Shown here piece by piece: positions 46,249 through 56,816 of a stretch of DNA of 64,000 bases. Source of the stretch: Umbilicaria muhlenbergii. Its lineage: Eukaryota; Ascomycota; Lecanoromycetes; Umbilicariales; Umbilicariaceae. The notes under the pieces were generated by a model. The model was not told where the DNA came from. It saw nothing but the letters and a program-made list of their open reading frames with translations, and searched no databases. Positions within the stretch are counted from its first letter, which is position 1, and each line of letters starts with the position of its first letter. The DNA is taken from contig KK106986.1 of assembly GCA_000611775.1 (NCBI GenBank), positions 434,001-498,000 of the forward strand, given 5' to 3'. Both the position numbers and the translations under genes were made by a program.

Positions 46249-47262
46249 ATGTCTGGAGGCCCTCCGGATTCCTTGACTGAAGCCCGCGCTCAGCTGCAGG
46301 CTCACTTTTCCGTTCCAGAATCAGAGCATCCCGATCGCTGGTCGAAGCTGTGGGACGCTGGCGACTTCCTGCCCTGGGACCGGGGCGTACCGCAACCCGC
46401 GCTAGTCGATGTGTTGTCTGACCGCCATGATTTGGTCGGGAACTGCTATGTAGAGGATGGAAGTGGTGGGAAACGAAGGAAGAAAGCTTTAGTCCCTGGG
46501 TGTGGCAGAGGATACGATGTTCTGCTCCTAGCCAGCTTCGGCTATGATGCATACGGCCTGGAGGTTAGCGAAAGCGCGATGAAGAGGTGCAAAGAAGAGC
46601 AGGCCAACAATCCACACAAGTACCCTGTAAGGGATGAAGCTGCGGGCGAAGGGAGTGCGAAGTTCTTGAAGGGGAATTTCTTTGAGGAGGCTTGGCTTAA
46701 GGATGTCGACGGGGAAGGGAAGTTCGAATTGATATTTGATTACACGGCAAGCCTCACATTGACATATGCAGCCTGCAGTCAGCTTTTGTCTTCGCGACTA
46801 CCGCCAGTGGGCAGGGTTGATCGCTAAAGACTACAGCTATCTGATATGAGGAGCTAATGGTTCGCTCGTAGTTTCTTTGTGCCCTACCGCCGTCATTTCG
46901 TCCGTCATGGTCACTCCGTATGTCTCAACTTCTGGCTCCAGCACCTGCTGGCAATCTGATCTGTCTCGAATTCCCCACCTACAAGGATCCGTCTCTCGGA
47001 GGCCCTCCCTTCGGTCTATCGCCAGCAGTATATGTAGAACACCTTTCGCATCCAGGAGATGAGCTTCCGTATGATGACAAAGGCCATATCAAGCAGAACC
47101 CGCTGAGGCGCGCCAGTCCAGGTGGCTTGGAAAGAGTAGCCCATTGGCAGCCGGAACGAACACATGAGATAGGGCGTGGAAGTGACTGGGTTAGTAGAAT
47201 CGACCTTGTGTTACTCGTTGCCTGCTAACACAACCAAGGTATCCATCTGGCGACACCGGTAG
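46249..47262 (+). CDS. Thiol methyltransferase (TPMT superfamily)
   Basis: Soluble SAM-dependent methyltransferase of the thiopurine/thiol methyltransferase-like fold; fungal relatives methylate small thiols or halides. Exons 46249-46746, 46872-47189 and 47239-47262 give 279 residues. The N-terminal W-SKLWDAGDFLPWDRG segment and SAM motif I, ALVPGCGRGYDVLLLA, identify the family; FDYT at the exon 1 end continues with FLCALPPSFRPSW in exon 2. The first intron (46747-46871) begins GCAAGC instead of GT and ends TAG, so it is a GC-AG intron. The second is GT-AG (GTTAGT). The short last exon supplies VSIWRHR, the expected C terminus. An ATG is present at 46249 with no competing in-frame upstream start. 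Confidence 0.87.
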
Positions 47263-47646
47263 CTCTTTCGGATTTTGATGTGTAGGTGATAGTTGAGGGA
47301 ATGTATCCAGTTCACCGGAGTAAGTCGCACAGAATAACACTACTGTATATGAACCCAGAAGAAATTGTGAGCAGGCGGTTGCATTTCTGTCTAGACCTTT
47401 GTCACAATTTCATGTGTGACAAGTGAGATAGTTTGTGAAGATTAACATGGGTTCATTGAGCGAAGGAATGACCGCTTGAGAGCGGGAGCTCTCAAGCCAA
47501 AGAGCTTTGTTTGTATCTTACAGTCCCTCCCATGTGCATCTCAACTAAAACCAATTCACCAACAGCTAAGGAAACCTGGTAAAGGATTCCGATTTCACTT
47601 CAGTCCTTTAAGGAGTCCTGGTCTGTTCAACTGAGATCTCAATACG
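47263..47646. other. Intergenic, methyltransferase to AN1-kinase gene
   Basis: 384 bases, no supported feature; probably 3' UTR plus promoter. Confidence 0.5.
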
Positions 47647-49132
47647 ATGCCCTTGTGGACCTGCGATTTTGCGGGCTGCCAAAGATCTGCAGTACGCACT
47701 TTAGGAGATTGTTTACTCTGTGACCGTCATCTCTGCTCTGAGCATCTTCGACCCGAATTTCACAACTGCCCGAAGTGGGAGGTGAGTTTGTTGCTTAGAA
47801 GTATCGGTGCGCATGGATGACTAAGGTAGGTACTTAATAGGATGCAAGCGCCTATGATCCTGCTGCGCAAGAGGCTGAACAACAAGAGTTGACCAGACTG
47901 ATTGAGAAAATCAACACCTCTGCCCTTGCTGCGCGAGCTAGTTATCTCCGTCAAGGCATCCCTTGCTCTATTCCCCCTCTTCAGTATGACAGGACCACGC
48001 GAAGTTCCGTGATGGGCGGCATGAATTATCATATAGAGATTGCATTTGAAGATGGAATCAGGTGGCTAGCCCGCATCCGAAGATATACCGCTACCTCGCC
48101 GCCGCCGGCGTTGCGGGATTACATTATTCAGAGCGAGGTTGCAACCCTTCAATTCCTCGAGCAAACCGGCGTGCCTACCCCGAAGGTTTTTGACTTTGCC
48201 CTTGAACACGAAAATAATCCTGTGGGATGTGGTTACATCTTCTTGGAGAAGATGCCTGGAACGTCCCTACGATGGTCCATTGCGACGCCTGAACAGAGGA
48301 AAAAGGTCATGAGCCAGCTTGCAGATACATTCATCGAATTTCATAATTCTCCTTCGACCTTCATGGCTCCCTGGATCGGCCAGAGGATTCTCATGTCGGG
48401 GCATTTGTTCGAGAGTCATTGACAGACTATACAGGGTCAAAGATGCAAGCCATGGGCCCGTTCTCCTCTTTAGAAGAGCATCACGTTTCTTCCATCAGAC
48501 TCATTCTGGACTTGATTGTTCGCGACGAAATCTACACCCAGCAAGCGGTGGATGCCTACTTAATTCACCGATTTCTACTCGATCTAGTGCCTGCGGTCTT
48601 GCCACAATTGAGACATGATGACCAGAAATATTACTTAAAGCATGCAGACGACAAGGGGGATCATATCCTCGTTGACGAAGCTTTCAGTATCACTGGCATT
48701 ATTGATTGGGAGTGGGCTTATACCACGTCAGAAGCTCTTGCGTTTAACTCTCCAGTTGCTCTTTTACCAGTTGCAGACTTCTACGATGGAGTTAATCACC
48801 TCGGCGATGATGAAAATGTCTTTGCTCAGCTGCTCGAAGAGAAGGGAAGTCAGGATCTAGCAAATTTTGTTCGGACAGGCCGATTGCAACACCGATTTGC
48901 GTTCTGCTGCGGTTATGATCTCACTGACTGGGACGGGTTTCTTGGTCTCTTTCGAGGGCTTCGAGAAGCTGTACATGTCGATGAGCGTCTAAAGTGGGAC
49001 GCTTGGAAAACTGCTGCACTGGACCGCTACAAGGATGACAAGGGTTTGCAACTCTTGTTGTCAAGAGCCGGTGCTGCCAAGGTAAGTGTCCGGAGACAAA
49101 CTGCCAGTGGCTCTTCAAATTTGGATATGTAA
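47647..49132 (+). CDS. AN1-type zinc finger fused to APH-family kinase, with a frame break
   Basis: Exon 1 (47647-47781) encodes 45 residues with an AN1-like finger: C-x4-C-x10-C-x2-C-x4-C-x2-H-x5-H-x-C (CDFAGCQRS to FHNC). A 59-nt GT-AG intron joins it in frame to an aminoglycoside-phosphotransferase-like kinase domain from 47841, with RSSVMGGMNYHIE and VATLQFLEQTGVPTPKVFD. The catalytic part, KHADDKGDHILVD and TGIIDWEWAY, lies in a different frame. The frame ends at a stop at 48418-48420, while the continuing frame picks up with FVRESLTDYTG. The change lies near 48394-48410, beside a GGGG run; no plausible GT-AG intron explains it. Either a one-base sequence error or a real inactivating change is possible. 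It ends only 30 bases from the convergent OTU gene. Confidence 0.75.
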
Positions 49133-49162
49133 GCGATCAGCTCAACAGGCAATATGCCTTGC

Positions 49163-50077
49163 TCATGGTCCTCGTTGCAGCGAGTTGTAGTGCTCTCCCA
49201 GCCCGTAGGTATGTCGGTAGTATGCGAGCCAGATTGGCGTATCCCCAGCGCCCGCTTCAGGTCCTATTTTCTCCACTCTTCCATCTCCTTGGAGAACATT
49301 GATGTTCACCCCGTAGACCTTCGACAATGCCAGTAGCTCGAGCTGTCCGCCCCATTCCGCCGTGTCTCGAATCTTCTTCGTATACTCATCCAATGGTTCT
49401 TCTAGGAATGGCAAGAAATCTTCCGGATGCTCAGAAATATAAGCTGCTGCGGCTTCTCGTGTGAACTTGTAATCAGGCACTGTATCTTGTGTGCCATCTG
49501 ACGTAGGCGTTGTGGTGACTTTCGGCTTCCACGCAACTCCAACGGTGTTCAGCTGGTCTGCAACAGCCGAATACAGGCAATGTCCATCGGGGCGTATCGC
49601 CTTCTCCTTCAGACCATGTTTCTTGAAGGTCTCCGACATTACCACGCGTTCCTTCTCTCGAAGATCTGGAAGACTTGCAGCTTCTTCGGCGGCTTTCGCA
49701 GCTGCAGCCTCCTGCTCTGCGGCCCGCCGAGCTAGGCGTGCCTTTTGACGGTTCGGCTTTCTAGCCTGGCTGGTAGTTGAGGAAGCTGCAAAGGCAGATG
49801 TAGGGGTGTTGATCAAGTCGTCTCCATGATCTGCTTCCCCTTGCAGTGGCTCCTCAGAATACTCTTCACCGGCATCTTGTTCGGTTTGTCCATTCGTCAG
49901 AGTTCCAGTCAGGAGTGAAAACTCGCTTTCTTGCCTATCTCTAAGTTGCCGTTCGAGTTGTTCGCACTCATCGTTGACCCTTTTCCGCGTCTTCTTTGTT
50001 GCCGACTTCTTCTTCTGCGTGATTCGCGATTGGAGGTCTTTTTGTTCTTGTCGATGCCTTTTCTGCAATTCCTCCAT
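49163..50077 (-). CDS. OTU2: OTU-domain deubiquitinase, Otu2/OTUD6 type
   Basis: Cysteine protease that removes ubiquitin, in this subgroup linked to ribosomes and translation. The single exon gives 304 residues from ATG 50077 (MEELQKRHRQEQKDLQ). An AG upstream of in-frame codons hints at a possible leader intron. An N-terminal coiled coil (about residues 1-55) and an acidic linker are followed by an Ala/Glu/Arg-rich helix (about 105-145). The OTU domain spans about 155-300: catalytic Cys in RPDGHCLYSAVADQL and His in GEHYNSL near the C terminus, with WGGQLELLALSKVY between. Length and architecture match yeast Otu2. Confidence 0.92.
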   Translation of the reverse strand: MEELQKRHRQEQKDLQSRITQKKKSATKKTRKRVNDECEQLERQLRDRQESEFSLLTGTLTNGQTEQDAGEEYSEEPLQGEADHGDDLINTPTSAFAASSTTSQARKPNRQKARLARRAAEQEAAAAKAAEEAASLPDLREKERVVMSETFKKHGLKEKAIRPDGHCLYSAVADQLNTVGVAWKPKVTTTPTSDGTQDTVPDYKFTREAAAAYISEHPEDFLPFLEEPLDEYTKKIRDTAEWGGQLELLALSKVYGVNINVLQGDGRVEKIGPEAGAGDTPIWLAYYRHTYGLGEHYNSLQRGP

Positions 50078-50936
50078 CGCTTTCAACTAAAACCACATCC
50101 AACAAGGTCGGCGGGAAACGCTCATTACGTTTATTATCGCCACTAAGCTATCCGCAGAATGAATTGCGACTCACGTTTACAACATAGCAATCTACCTTAG
50201 TTATGAACAGATACTGATATGAACTCGATGGAAGCGGAGAGCAGTCCGTTGTTGAATATTACACGCTAGGAGATTAGTTCTGCCGTGTTCCGTCTTCTTT
50301 CTGCCTTACAGCCTTGCCAGCATATCTCACATGCTTAGGAGCTGTTCCCGCCGAGCAGAAAAAGCGGTTCTACTTAGGGCAGATGCCGGAGGTACTGATG
50401 TCCTATCAGCGTCTAAAAGATGCTTGGGTGTCATATGACTGATCTATCGTCACCTGCGGAATTTCCATGTCTATCTGATGTGACTGGACGGAAGAGCCGA
50501 GGTCTGTGCAAATATCGGAGTAAAGCCTGTAAGGCACCCTGGACGAGATCATCTTCCCCACAATTCGTAGCAGTCCCTGACAACCCGATTCCCTTTAGGC
50601 CGAAGGCATCAACTTCAGGCTTCATCACATGGCTAAACTGCAACAGGAAACATCTGAACTCTGCTGTTAACCTCGGAAGGATGGAGAAGCACGAGCACAA
50701 GCCCATTAGGCCGAAAGCTCCCATGGCGTTTACGTCGACAAAAGCTTGTGATTCATTTATTGCTCCACTGCCCTCACATCCCTCCATTCTCATCTACATC
50801 ATACGTTGTACACGCCTAAACTGTCCCTGCAAGCAGGATGAACGACACATCCAGTACTTAGGGCAGACAAACCAGCATCAAGCAACAAGTGACACTGGCG
50901 GAACAAAAGACTTTTGTGTACGCTGTACCAGTAGAT
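50078..50936. other. Divergent promoter region between OTU2 and isocitrate lyase
   Basis: 859 bases. A 208-codon frame starting at 50420 overlaps the isocitrate lyase 5' end without domain features and is treated as chance. No defined FacB or carbon-control site is claimed. Confidence 0.45.
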
Positions 50937-52770
50937 ATGGCTTCGCTAGACCAAGAAGAGCAAATCTATCAGGACGATGTCAAGGTAGTAAAGCAGTGGT
51001 GGACGGATTCACGATGGAGATATACCAAGCGGCCATTTACCGCTGAGCAGATTGTTGCAAAAAGAGGGAACCTGAAGATCCAATATCCGAGCAACGTCCA
51101 GAGTAAGAAGCTGTGGAACATCCTCGAGGGCAGGTTCAAGGTAGGCACTTGACTGGTCACAGAAGGCTGTCCCTGCGGTGCTGACATACATGGACAGAAT
51201 GGCGATACTAGCTTTACTTACGGCTGTTTGGACCCGACCATGCTCACGCAGATGGCCAAATACATCGACACCGTCTATGTCTCGGGCTGGCAATGTTCTT
51301 CCACCGCTTCATCCACGAACGAGCCATCCCCTGATTTGGCTGATTACCCATACGTATGTCAAAAATCTTCGTCTCTTTATAATATTTGCCATTTATGGTA
51401 AGTTTAGGATACGGTCCCAAACAAAGTACATCACCTTTTCGCGGCTCAGCTCTTCCATGACCGGAAGCAGCGCGAGGAGCGCATCAGCACGCCTAAGGCC
51501 AATCGAAGCCAGGTTGCGAACACCGATTTCTTGAGGCCTATTATCGCAGATGCGGACACGGGTCATGGTGGTTTGACCGCCATCATGAAGCTGACAAAGC
51601 TGTTCATTGAGAAGGGAGCAGCTGGAATCCACATTGAAGATCAAGCACCGGGAACGAAAAAATGCGGACACATGGCAGGCAAAGTACTAGTGCCCATAAG
51701 CGAACACATAAATCGGTTGGTGGCCATCAGAGCTCAGGCGGATATCATGGGTATGACTCTACATGAATGAGGCATGTATCTGAATCGTTACTGATCTGCC
51801 CAGGTACGGATCTTCTGGCAGTCGCTAGAACTGACTCCGAGGCTGCCACTCTTATCACTACCACCATCGATCCTCGAGACCATGCCTTCATTCTGGGAGC
51901 GACAAACCCAGCCCTTCAACCACTGAATGATCTCATGGTCGCGGCGGAGCAAGCTGGAAAGTACGGTGAAGAGCTACAAGCCATTGAAGATTCGTGGACT
52001 TCGCAAGCTGGGCTGAAACTGTTCGATGAAGCTGTGATCGACACAATCAACGCAGGGGTGCACGTCGACAAGCAGGCCATGATCAATGAATACAAGAGAA
52101 TGGTCAAGGGCAAGGGTAACTCGGAGTCAAGGGCAATCGCTAAAGGCCTTACAGGCGTCGACATCCACTGGGATTGGGATTCGCCAAGGACGAGAGAAGG
52201 CTACTACCGTTACCAAGGTGGATGTGGATGCGCCATCAACCGAGCCATTGCATTTGCACCATACGCCGATTTGATTTGGATGGAGAGTGCCAAGCCAGAT
52301 TACAAGCAGGCCGAAGAGTTCGCCAACGGTGTCCATGCTGTGTGGCCAGAGCAAAAGTATGTTTTATGAGGGAAGAATAGAAGTATGGATGATTACTAAC
52401 GCAATTTGCCAGGCTTGCATACAATCTATCGCCATCATTCAATTGGAAGGCAGCGATGCCTCGCGAAGAGCAAGAGACCTATATCCAGAGACTTGGCAAA
52501 CTCGGCTACTGCTGGCAGTTCATCACCTTGGCCGGCCTGCATACTACGGCGTTGATCTCCGATCAGTTCTCGAGGGCATACGTCAAGCAGGGCATGCGTG
52601 CTTACGGCGAGCTGGTTCAAGAGCCAGAGATGGAGAACAAGGTGGATGTTGTGACGCACCAGAAATGGTCAGGTGCGAACTACATCGACAATATGCTCAA
52701 GATGGTCACTGGAGGCGTCTCAAGTACAAGTGCGATGGGCAAGGGTGTCACGGAAGATCAGTTCAAGTAA
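50937..52770 (+). CDS. icl1: Isocitrate lyase (glyoxylate cycle)
   Basis: Splits isocitrate into glyoxylate and succinate, so the fungus can grow on acetate, ethanol or fatty acids; usually peroxisomal or glyoxysomal. Five exons (50937-51140, 51198-51353, 51408-51750, 51804-52356, 52413-52770) give 537 residues, almost exactly the length of fungal homologues. ATG 50937 ([14 protein letters not shown]) was chosen over upstream frame extension. Conserved segments include [40 protein letters not shown], the active-site loop [13 protein letters not shown] with its catalytic Cys, and [15 protein letters not shown]. The protein ends [10 protein letters not shown], close to the usual family end; no SKL-type signal is visible. 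A 2-methylisocitrate lyase is less likely because of the near-perfect ICL pattern. Confidence 0.96.
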
Positions 52771-53128
52771 GGTATACATATTCATGGCCAGCAAAAGTGG
52801 TGTCGCTCTCTACGCACGATGTAAATATTTTGAATCGATTGGATTGGCGTTTGAATATTCAGCTTTCACAGAGAGCGACTCCGACGATGTACGTGAAGTT
52901 CAGCCTGAGAGGGTCTCCGACTTGTGCGAGCCCATCACCATTGGAATGACTCAAGCCCCGATGTCGCTGCGCTAGAGAAGCCCTGCCAGCCCTACGGTGA
53001 GCATCGTCTGGCGAAGGCATAATTCAATTTTTTGCCAAGCAGTAGACTTCCACTCACCGCAAAGTGCTACCAATACTGCGACTCCCCAAAGCTGGCACAT
53101 CATCAAACACTCTCCATACAACAAGACC
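52771..53128. other. Promoter region of ILV5
   Basis: 358 bases between isocitrate lyase and ILV5. A perfect TGACTCA lies at 52947-52953 and is listed separately. GTGAGC at 52990 could be a leader splice donor. Confidence 0.5.
52947..52953. promoter_or_regulatory. TGACTCA, Gcn4/CPC1-type site before ILV5
   Basis: The full palindromic heptamer TGACTCA lies 176 bases upstream of the ILV5 ATG. This is the core target of the bZIP regulator of general amino-acid control (Gcn4 in yeast, Cpc1/CpcA in filamentous fungi), and branched-chain synthesis genes are usual targets. Position and sequence are seen; function is inferred. Confidence 0.6.
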
Positions 53129-54613
53129 ATGGCCTCCCGCAGCTTCAGCAAAGCTCTTCGAGCACCTTTGGCGCGACAATTCGTCTCGCCAGCAGCGCAA
53201 CGCGGGACTTTCATTTCAGCACTTGGAGGAGTTCGAGCCGGCGTTGCACAGTCGACGAGAGCTGCTTTCGCTGGGCAAACACAGCAGATCAGGGGCGTCA
53301 AGACCATTGACTTTGCGGGACACAAGGAAACCGTTTTCGGTAGGTCCGATACGGACAGCATACGCGAATATGAAGGCTTATATTTGTGGCATAGAACGTG
53401 AGGACTGGCCAAGGGAGAAGCTGTTGGTATGTTCATCTATGCGTATCTAAGAAAGCGCGATGATTCCTCCGGGCAACGTGTGCTGGCACAACTCGCGATG
53501 AGACTAAGGATGGCCATAGGAATATTTCAAAAATGACACACTGGCTCTGATTGGTTACGGATCGCAAGGACACGGGCAAGGTCTCAACCTCCGCGACAAT
53601 GGTCTAAATGTCATCATCGGCGTGCGAAAGAATGGCGCATCGTGGAAGGAGGCGCAGCAGGATGGTTGGATTCCGGGCACCAACCTGTTTGAGGTTGACG
53701 AGGCCATCTCCAAGGGCACAATCGTCATGAACCTGCTCAGTGATGCCGCTCAGAGTGAAACGTGGCCTGCAATCAAGCCACAGCTGACCAAGGGCAAGGT
53801 ATGCGCCATGAAAAGGTTATTTTCACGCACCGGAGTGCTAATCATCCCTTAGACCCTTTACTTCTCCCACGGCTTTTCACCTGTTTTCAAGGACCTGACC
53901 AAAGTTGACGTTCCCACGGATATCGATGTCATCCTCGTCGCACCGAAGGGTTCTGGCCGCACCGTGCGTACCCTCTTCCGAGAAGGCCGCGGTATCAACT
54001 CCTCCGTGGCCGTCTACCAAGACATGACTGGCAAGGCCGAAGAGAAGGCTGTAGCTCTTGGTGTTGCCGTCGGCAGTGGATATCTCTACAAGACAACATT
54101 TGAGAAGGAAGTCTACTCGGATCTGTACGGCGAGCGCGGATGCTTGATGGGCGGAATCCACGGCATGTTCCTCGCTCAGTACGAAGTTCTCCGCGAGAGG
54201 GGACACAGCCCCAGCGAAGCTTTCAACGAGACCGTTGAGGAAGCAACCCAGAGCTTGTACCCTCTCATCGGTGCGAATGGCATGGACTGGATGTATGCAG
54301 CATGCTCGACCACTGCCAGACGTGGTGCTATCGACTGGAGTGGAAAGTTCAAGGATACATTGAAGCCCGTCTTCAATGAGCTCTACGACAGCGTAAAGAC
54401 TGGTAAGGAGACGCAGAGGTCGTTGGACTACAACTCGCAACCAGACTACAGAGAGAAGTACGAGAAGGAGATGCAAGAGATTAGAGACTTGGAGATCTGG
54501 AGAGCCGGAAAGGCTGTCAGGTAAGCAATCAATGAAACCGTCGACTGGCTTAATTGTACGTTCGGTTGCTAAACGTTCACTCCAGAGCCCTTCGTCCAGA
54601 AAACCAGATGTAA
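53129..54613 (+). CDS. ILV5: Ketol-acid reductoisomerase (acetohydroxyacid reductoisomerase)
   Basis: Mitochondrial NADPH- and Mg-dependent enzyme, second step of valine/isoleucine synthesis. Five exons (53129-53339, 53395-53426, 53520-53798, 53853-54520, 54586-54613) give 405 residues. Exon 2 is only 32 nt and exon 5 only 28 nt. The N terminus MASRSFSKALRAPLARQF is a mitochondrial targeting sequence. The Rossmann motif is ALIGYGSQGHGQGLNLRDNG at about residue 90. Further hallmarks are LFSHGF-like LYFSHGFSPVF, VAPKGSGRTVRTLFREGRG, and the C-terminal domain with DLYGERGCLMGGIHGMFLAQ, which bears metal ligands. Splicing supplies the last residues, ALRPENQM. It follows isocitrate lyase on the same strand. 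Confidence 0.96.
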
Positions 54614-54917
54614 TCGGTGGCCGCAACAAATCTTGCAACACAGCTTTTCGACTCTAGTCTGTACCATATCCAAAGGGGTCTCTTGTACTTATGAAAAAGT
54701 TTATGTTGTCAAAATGCAGGCTCATTTCGTTGGCGTCTCCGTTCCCATATATTGTCATAGCAGCGGAAGGTTTGCCGACCGAGGTTCGGCGCTATCTAAA
54801 TATGACACCACATTTTTGTTGCAGCTCCCACCACTCCATATCTGCTGCCTGTCTTGATTGACCGTCTATGCTCCATTAACTGAAGACCGAGGCTCATCAT
54901 TGGTGCAGCTCATCCCA
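54614..54917. other. Intergenic, ILV5 to PLP lyase
   Basis: 304 bases, nothing distinct seen; 3' UTR and promoter. Confidence 0.45.
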
Positions 54918-56254
54918 ATGGCAGGTACAGAAAAGAGCCCGCCACTGAGCCGGGCTTCAGTTCAATCCGCCCTCGAGCTGATAAAACCCTATATCCACCG
55001 CACTCCCGTTCTCACAAGTACTACGCTTTCAGACCTGGCATCCACGCCACAAACCCCCGAAGCCCTCATCCGCACCCCATTCGAAGGTCAACCTCCCGCC
55101 CGGCCGAGGATGAGGCTCTTTTTCAAATGCGAAAATTACCAACGCATTGGAGCGTTCAAGAGTCGCGGTGCCTTCCATGCACTGGCGCGATTGAGCGATG
55201 AAGAGCTGAGCAAAGGAGTAGTCACACATAGCTCTGGTACCCTACCAGTTTCCAACCTTCGTGGCAGTCCCTCAACACATTCAACGGCAATTAACTCGTC
55301 CTCTTTCCCACAGGCAACCATGCGCAAGCACTCGCCCTCGCCGCCCGCACGCGCGGCATCCCCGCCTACATCGTCATGCCGACCATCTCCACGCCCTCCA
55401 AGATCGCAGCCACAAAAGGCTACGGCGCGGAAGTGATTTTCAGCGGCAGCACGTCCGAAGAACGAGAAGCAGTAGTCGAAGACGTGATAAAGCGCACGGG
55501 GGCGATCCTCGTCCCGCCCTACGACCATCCGAATATCATACTCGGCCAAGGCACCATGGCGCTAGAACTAGAAGAGCAGGTGCGAGAATTAGTAGCCCAG
55601 AACCCCGATCTGAGCGTGCACAGCCAAACCCCCAACAACACGGACAACCCGAACGGCCACAGCCACCCAAATGGCGCCATTACCCCCACCCACCTCGACG
55701 CAGTCATCGCCCCCTGCGGCGGCGGCGGCATGCTCTCCGGGGTCGCGCTCGCCCTCTCCCCCACGCCCACCTTCGTCTTCGGCGCCGAGCCCTCCTTCCA
55801 AAACGCCGACGACTGCCGCCGTGGCCTCACCTCCCAACCCCCCCTCCGCATCCCGAGCGTCAAAACCCTAACCATCGCCGACGGGCTGCGCACCCCTGTC
55901 GGGCTCATCCCCTGGACCATAATCTCCGACAAGGAGAAAGTAGAAGGGGTATACGCGGTCAGCGAGGGGCAGATACTGCGGGCGATGCGGTTGGTGCTGG
56001 AACGGATGAAGGTGGTGGTGGAGCCGAGTGCGGTTGTGGGCGTGGCGGTGGTGTTGTGGGATGAGGGGTTTCGGCGGGTGGTGGAGGGGAAAGGGGGGGA
56101 GGCGGGGTGGGATGTCGGGGTTGTGTTGAGTGGGGGGAATACGAGCGTGGAGGCTTTGGGGAGGATGTTTGCGGTGGGGGAGGGGGAGGGGGAGAGGGCG
56201 GAGGGGAAGGTGGGGGTGGATGGGGGGAGGGAGGTGGAGAATGTGGCGGGGTGA
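54918..56254 (+). CDS. PLP-dependent serine racemase / threo-3-hydroxyaspartate ammonia-lyase-like enzyme
   Basis: Fold-type II PLP enzyme of the serine racemase, threonine dehydratase and Sry1 group. Exons 54918-55236 and 55314-56254 flank a 77-nt GT-AG intron and give 419 residues. The PLP-binding Lys is residue 81 in ENYQRIGAFKSRGAFHALAR. The Asn loop SSGNHAQALALAA is assembled across the intron. The phosphate-binding Gly loop is APCGGGGMLSG. EPSAVVGVAV and VVLSGGN near the C terminus follow the family. An insertion of about 25 residues rich in Asn, His and Pro before the Gly loop, and a Gly/Glu-rich C-terminal tail, are extra. Yeast Sry1 is the nearest named relative, but substrate preference cannot be read from sequence. 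Confidence 0.88.
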
Positions 56255-56816
56255 TTGATTTGCGGGGGACTGGGTTGGGGGGGTTCTGGGATGTTGTTCG
56301 TGGGAAGTAGATCGATAGATGTCGATGCCATGGTGTCATGGTCACTGTGGATCTAGCAAATGCCTTGTTGAAGCGCAGTTCATTGATTTGTGGACTATTA
56401 AAGGCGCAAATAAACGCAGGACTCCCCTAATACTACAACCGAGCTCATAGCGCTTTTCTGTGTTCAACAAGTCGAAGAACGTAGCACAGCAAGCCTCCAT
56501 TTTCCGGCCTTCGTTTCCAAGCCTCCTTTTCGAGCCTCCTTTTCCGTTGCCCCCCCTTCCACTCAGCCCGGATACAGACACCTGCAAAAGGCAGACCGAG
56601 CCAGACAGTTTATGTACACCATGCAGCCAATCCATCTCCGTCACAAAGGAGTATATACCAAAGAACCCCAAAACCAGCATCGAAGCAACGTAAGGAACGT
56701 CAAGAAACTGTTTCGCGCCCTATACAGTCTGGGTTTTCCGAAACCCCCTTCGTGATTGATTGAGGGAACCCTGGTAGCATTGAAGCTACCCAAAGCATCC
56801 CGTCCCATCAACCCAT
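56255..56816. other. Convergent gap between the PLP enzyme and the nuclear protein gene
   Basis: 562 bases holding the 3' ends of both neighbours; no gene or repeat is supported. Confidence 0.5.

Noticed and set aside
43587-49132. MFS transporter, methyltransferase and kinase as a secondary-metabolite cluster
   Set aside because: No backbone synthase (PKS, NRPS, terpene synthase) or pathway-specific Zn2Cys6 factor nearby; neighbours are core genes.
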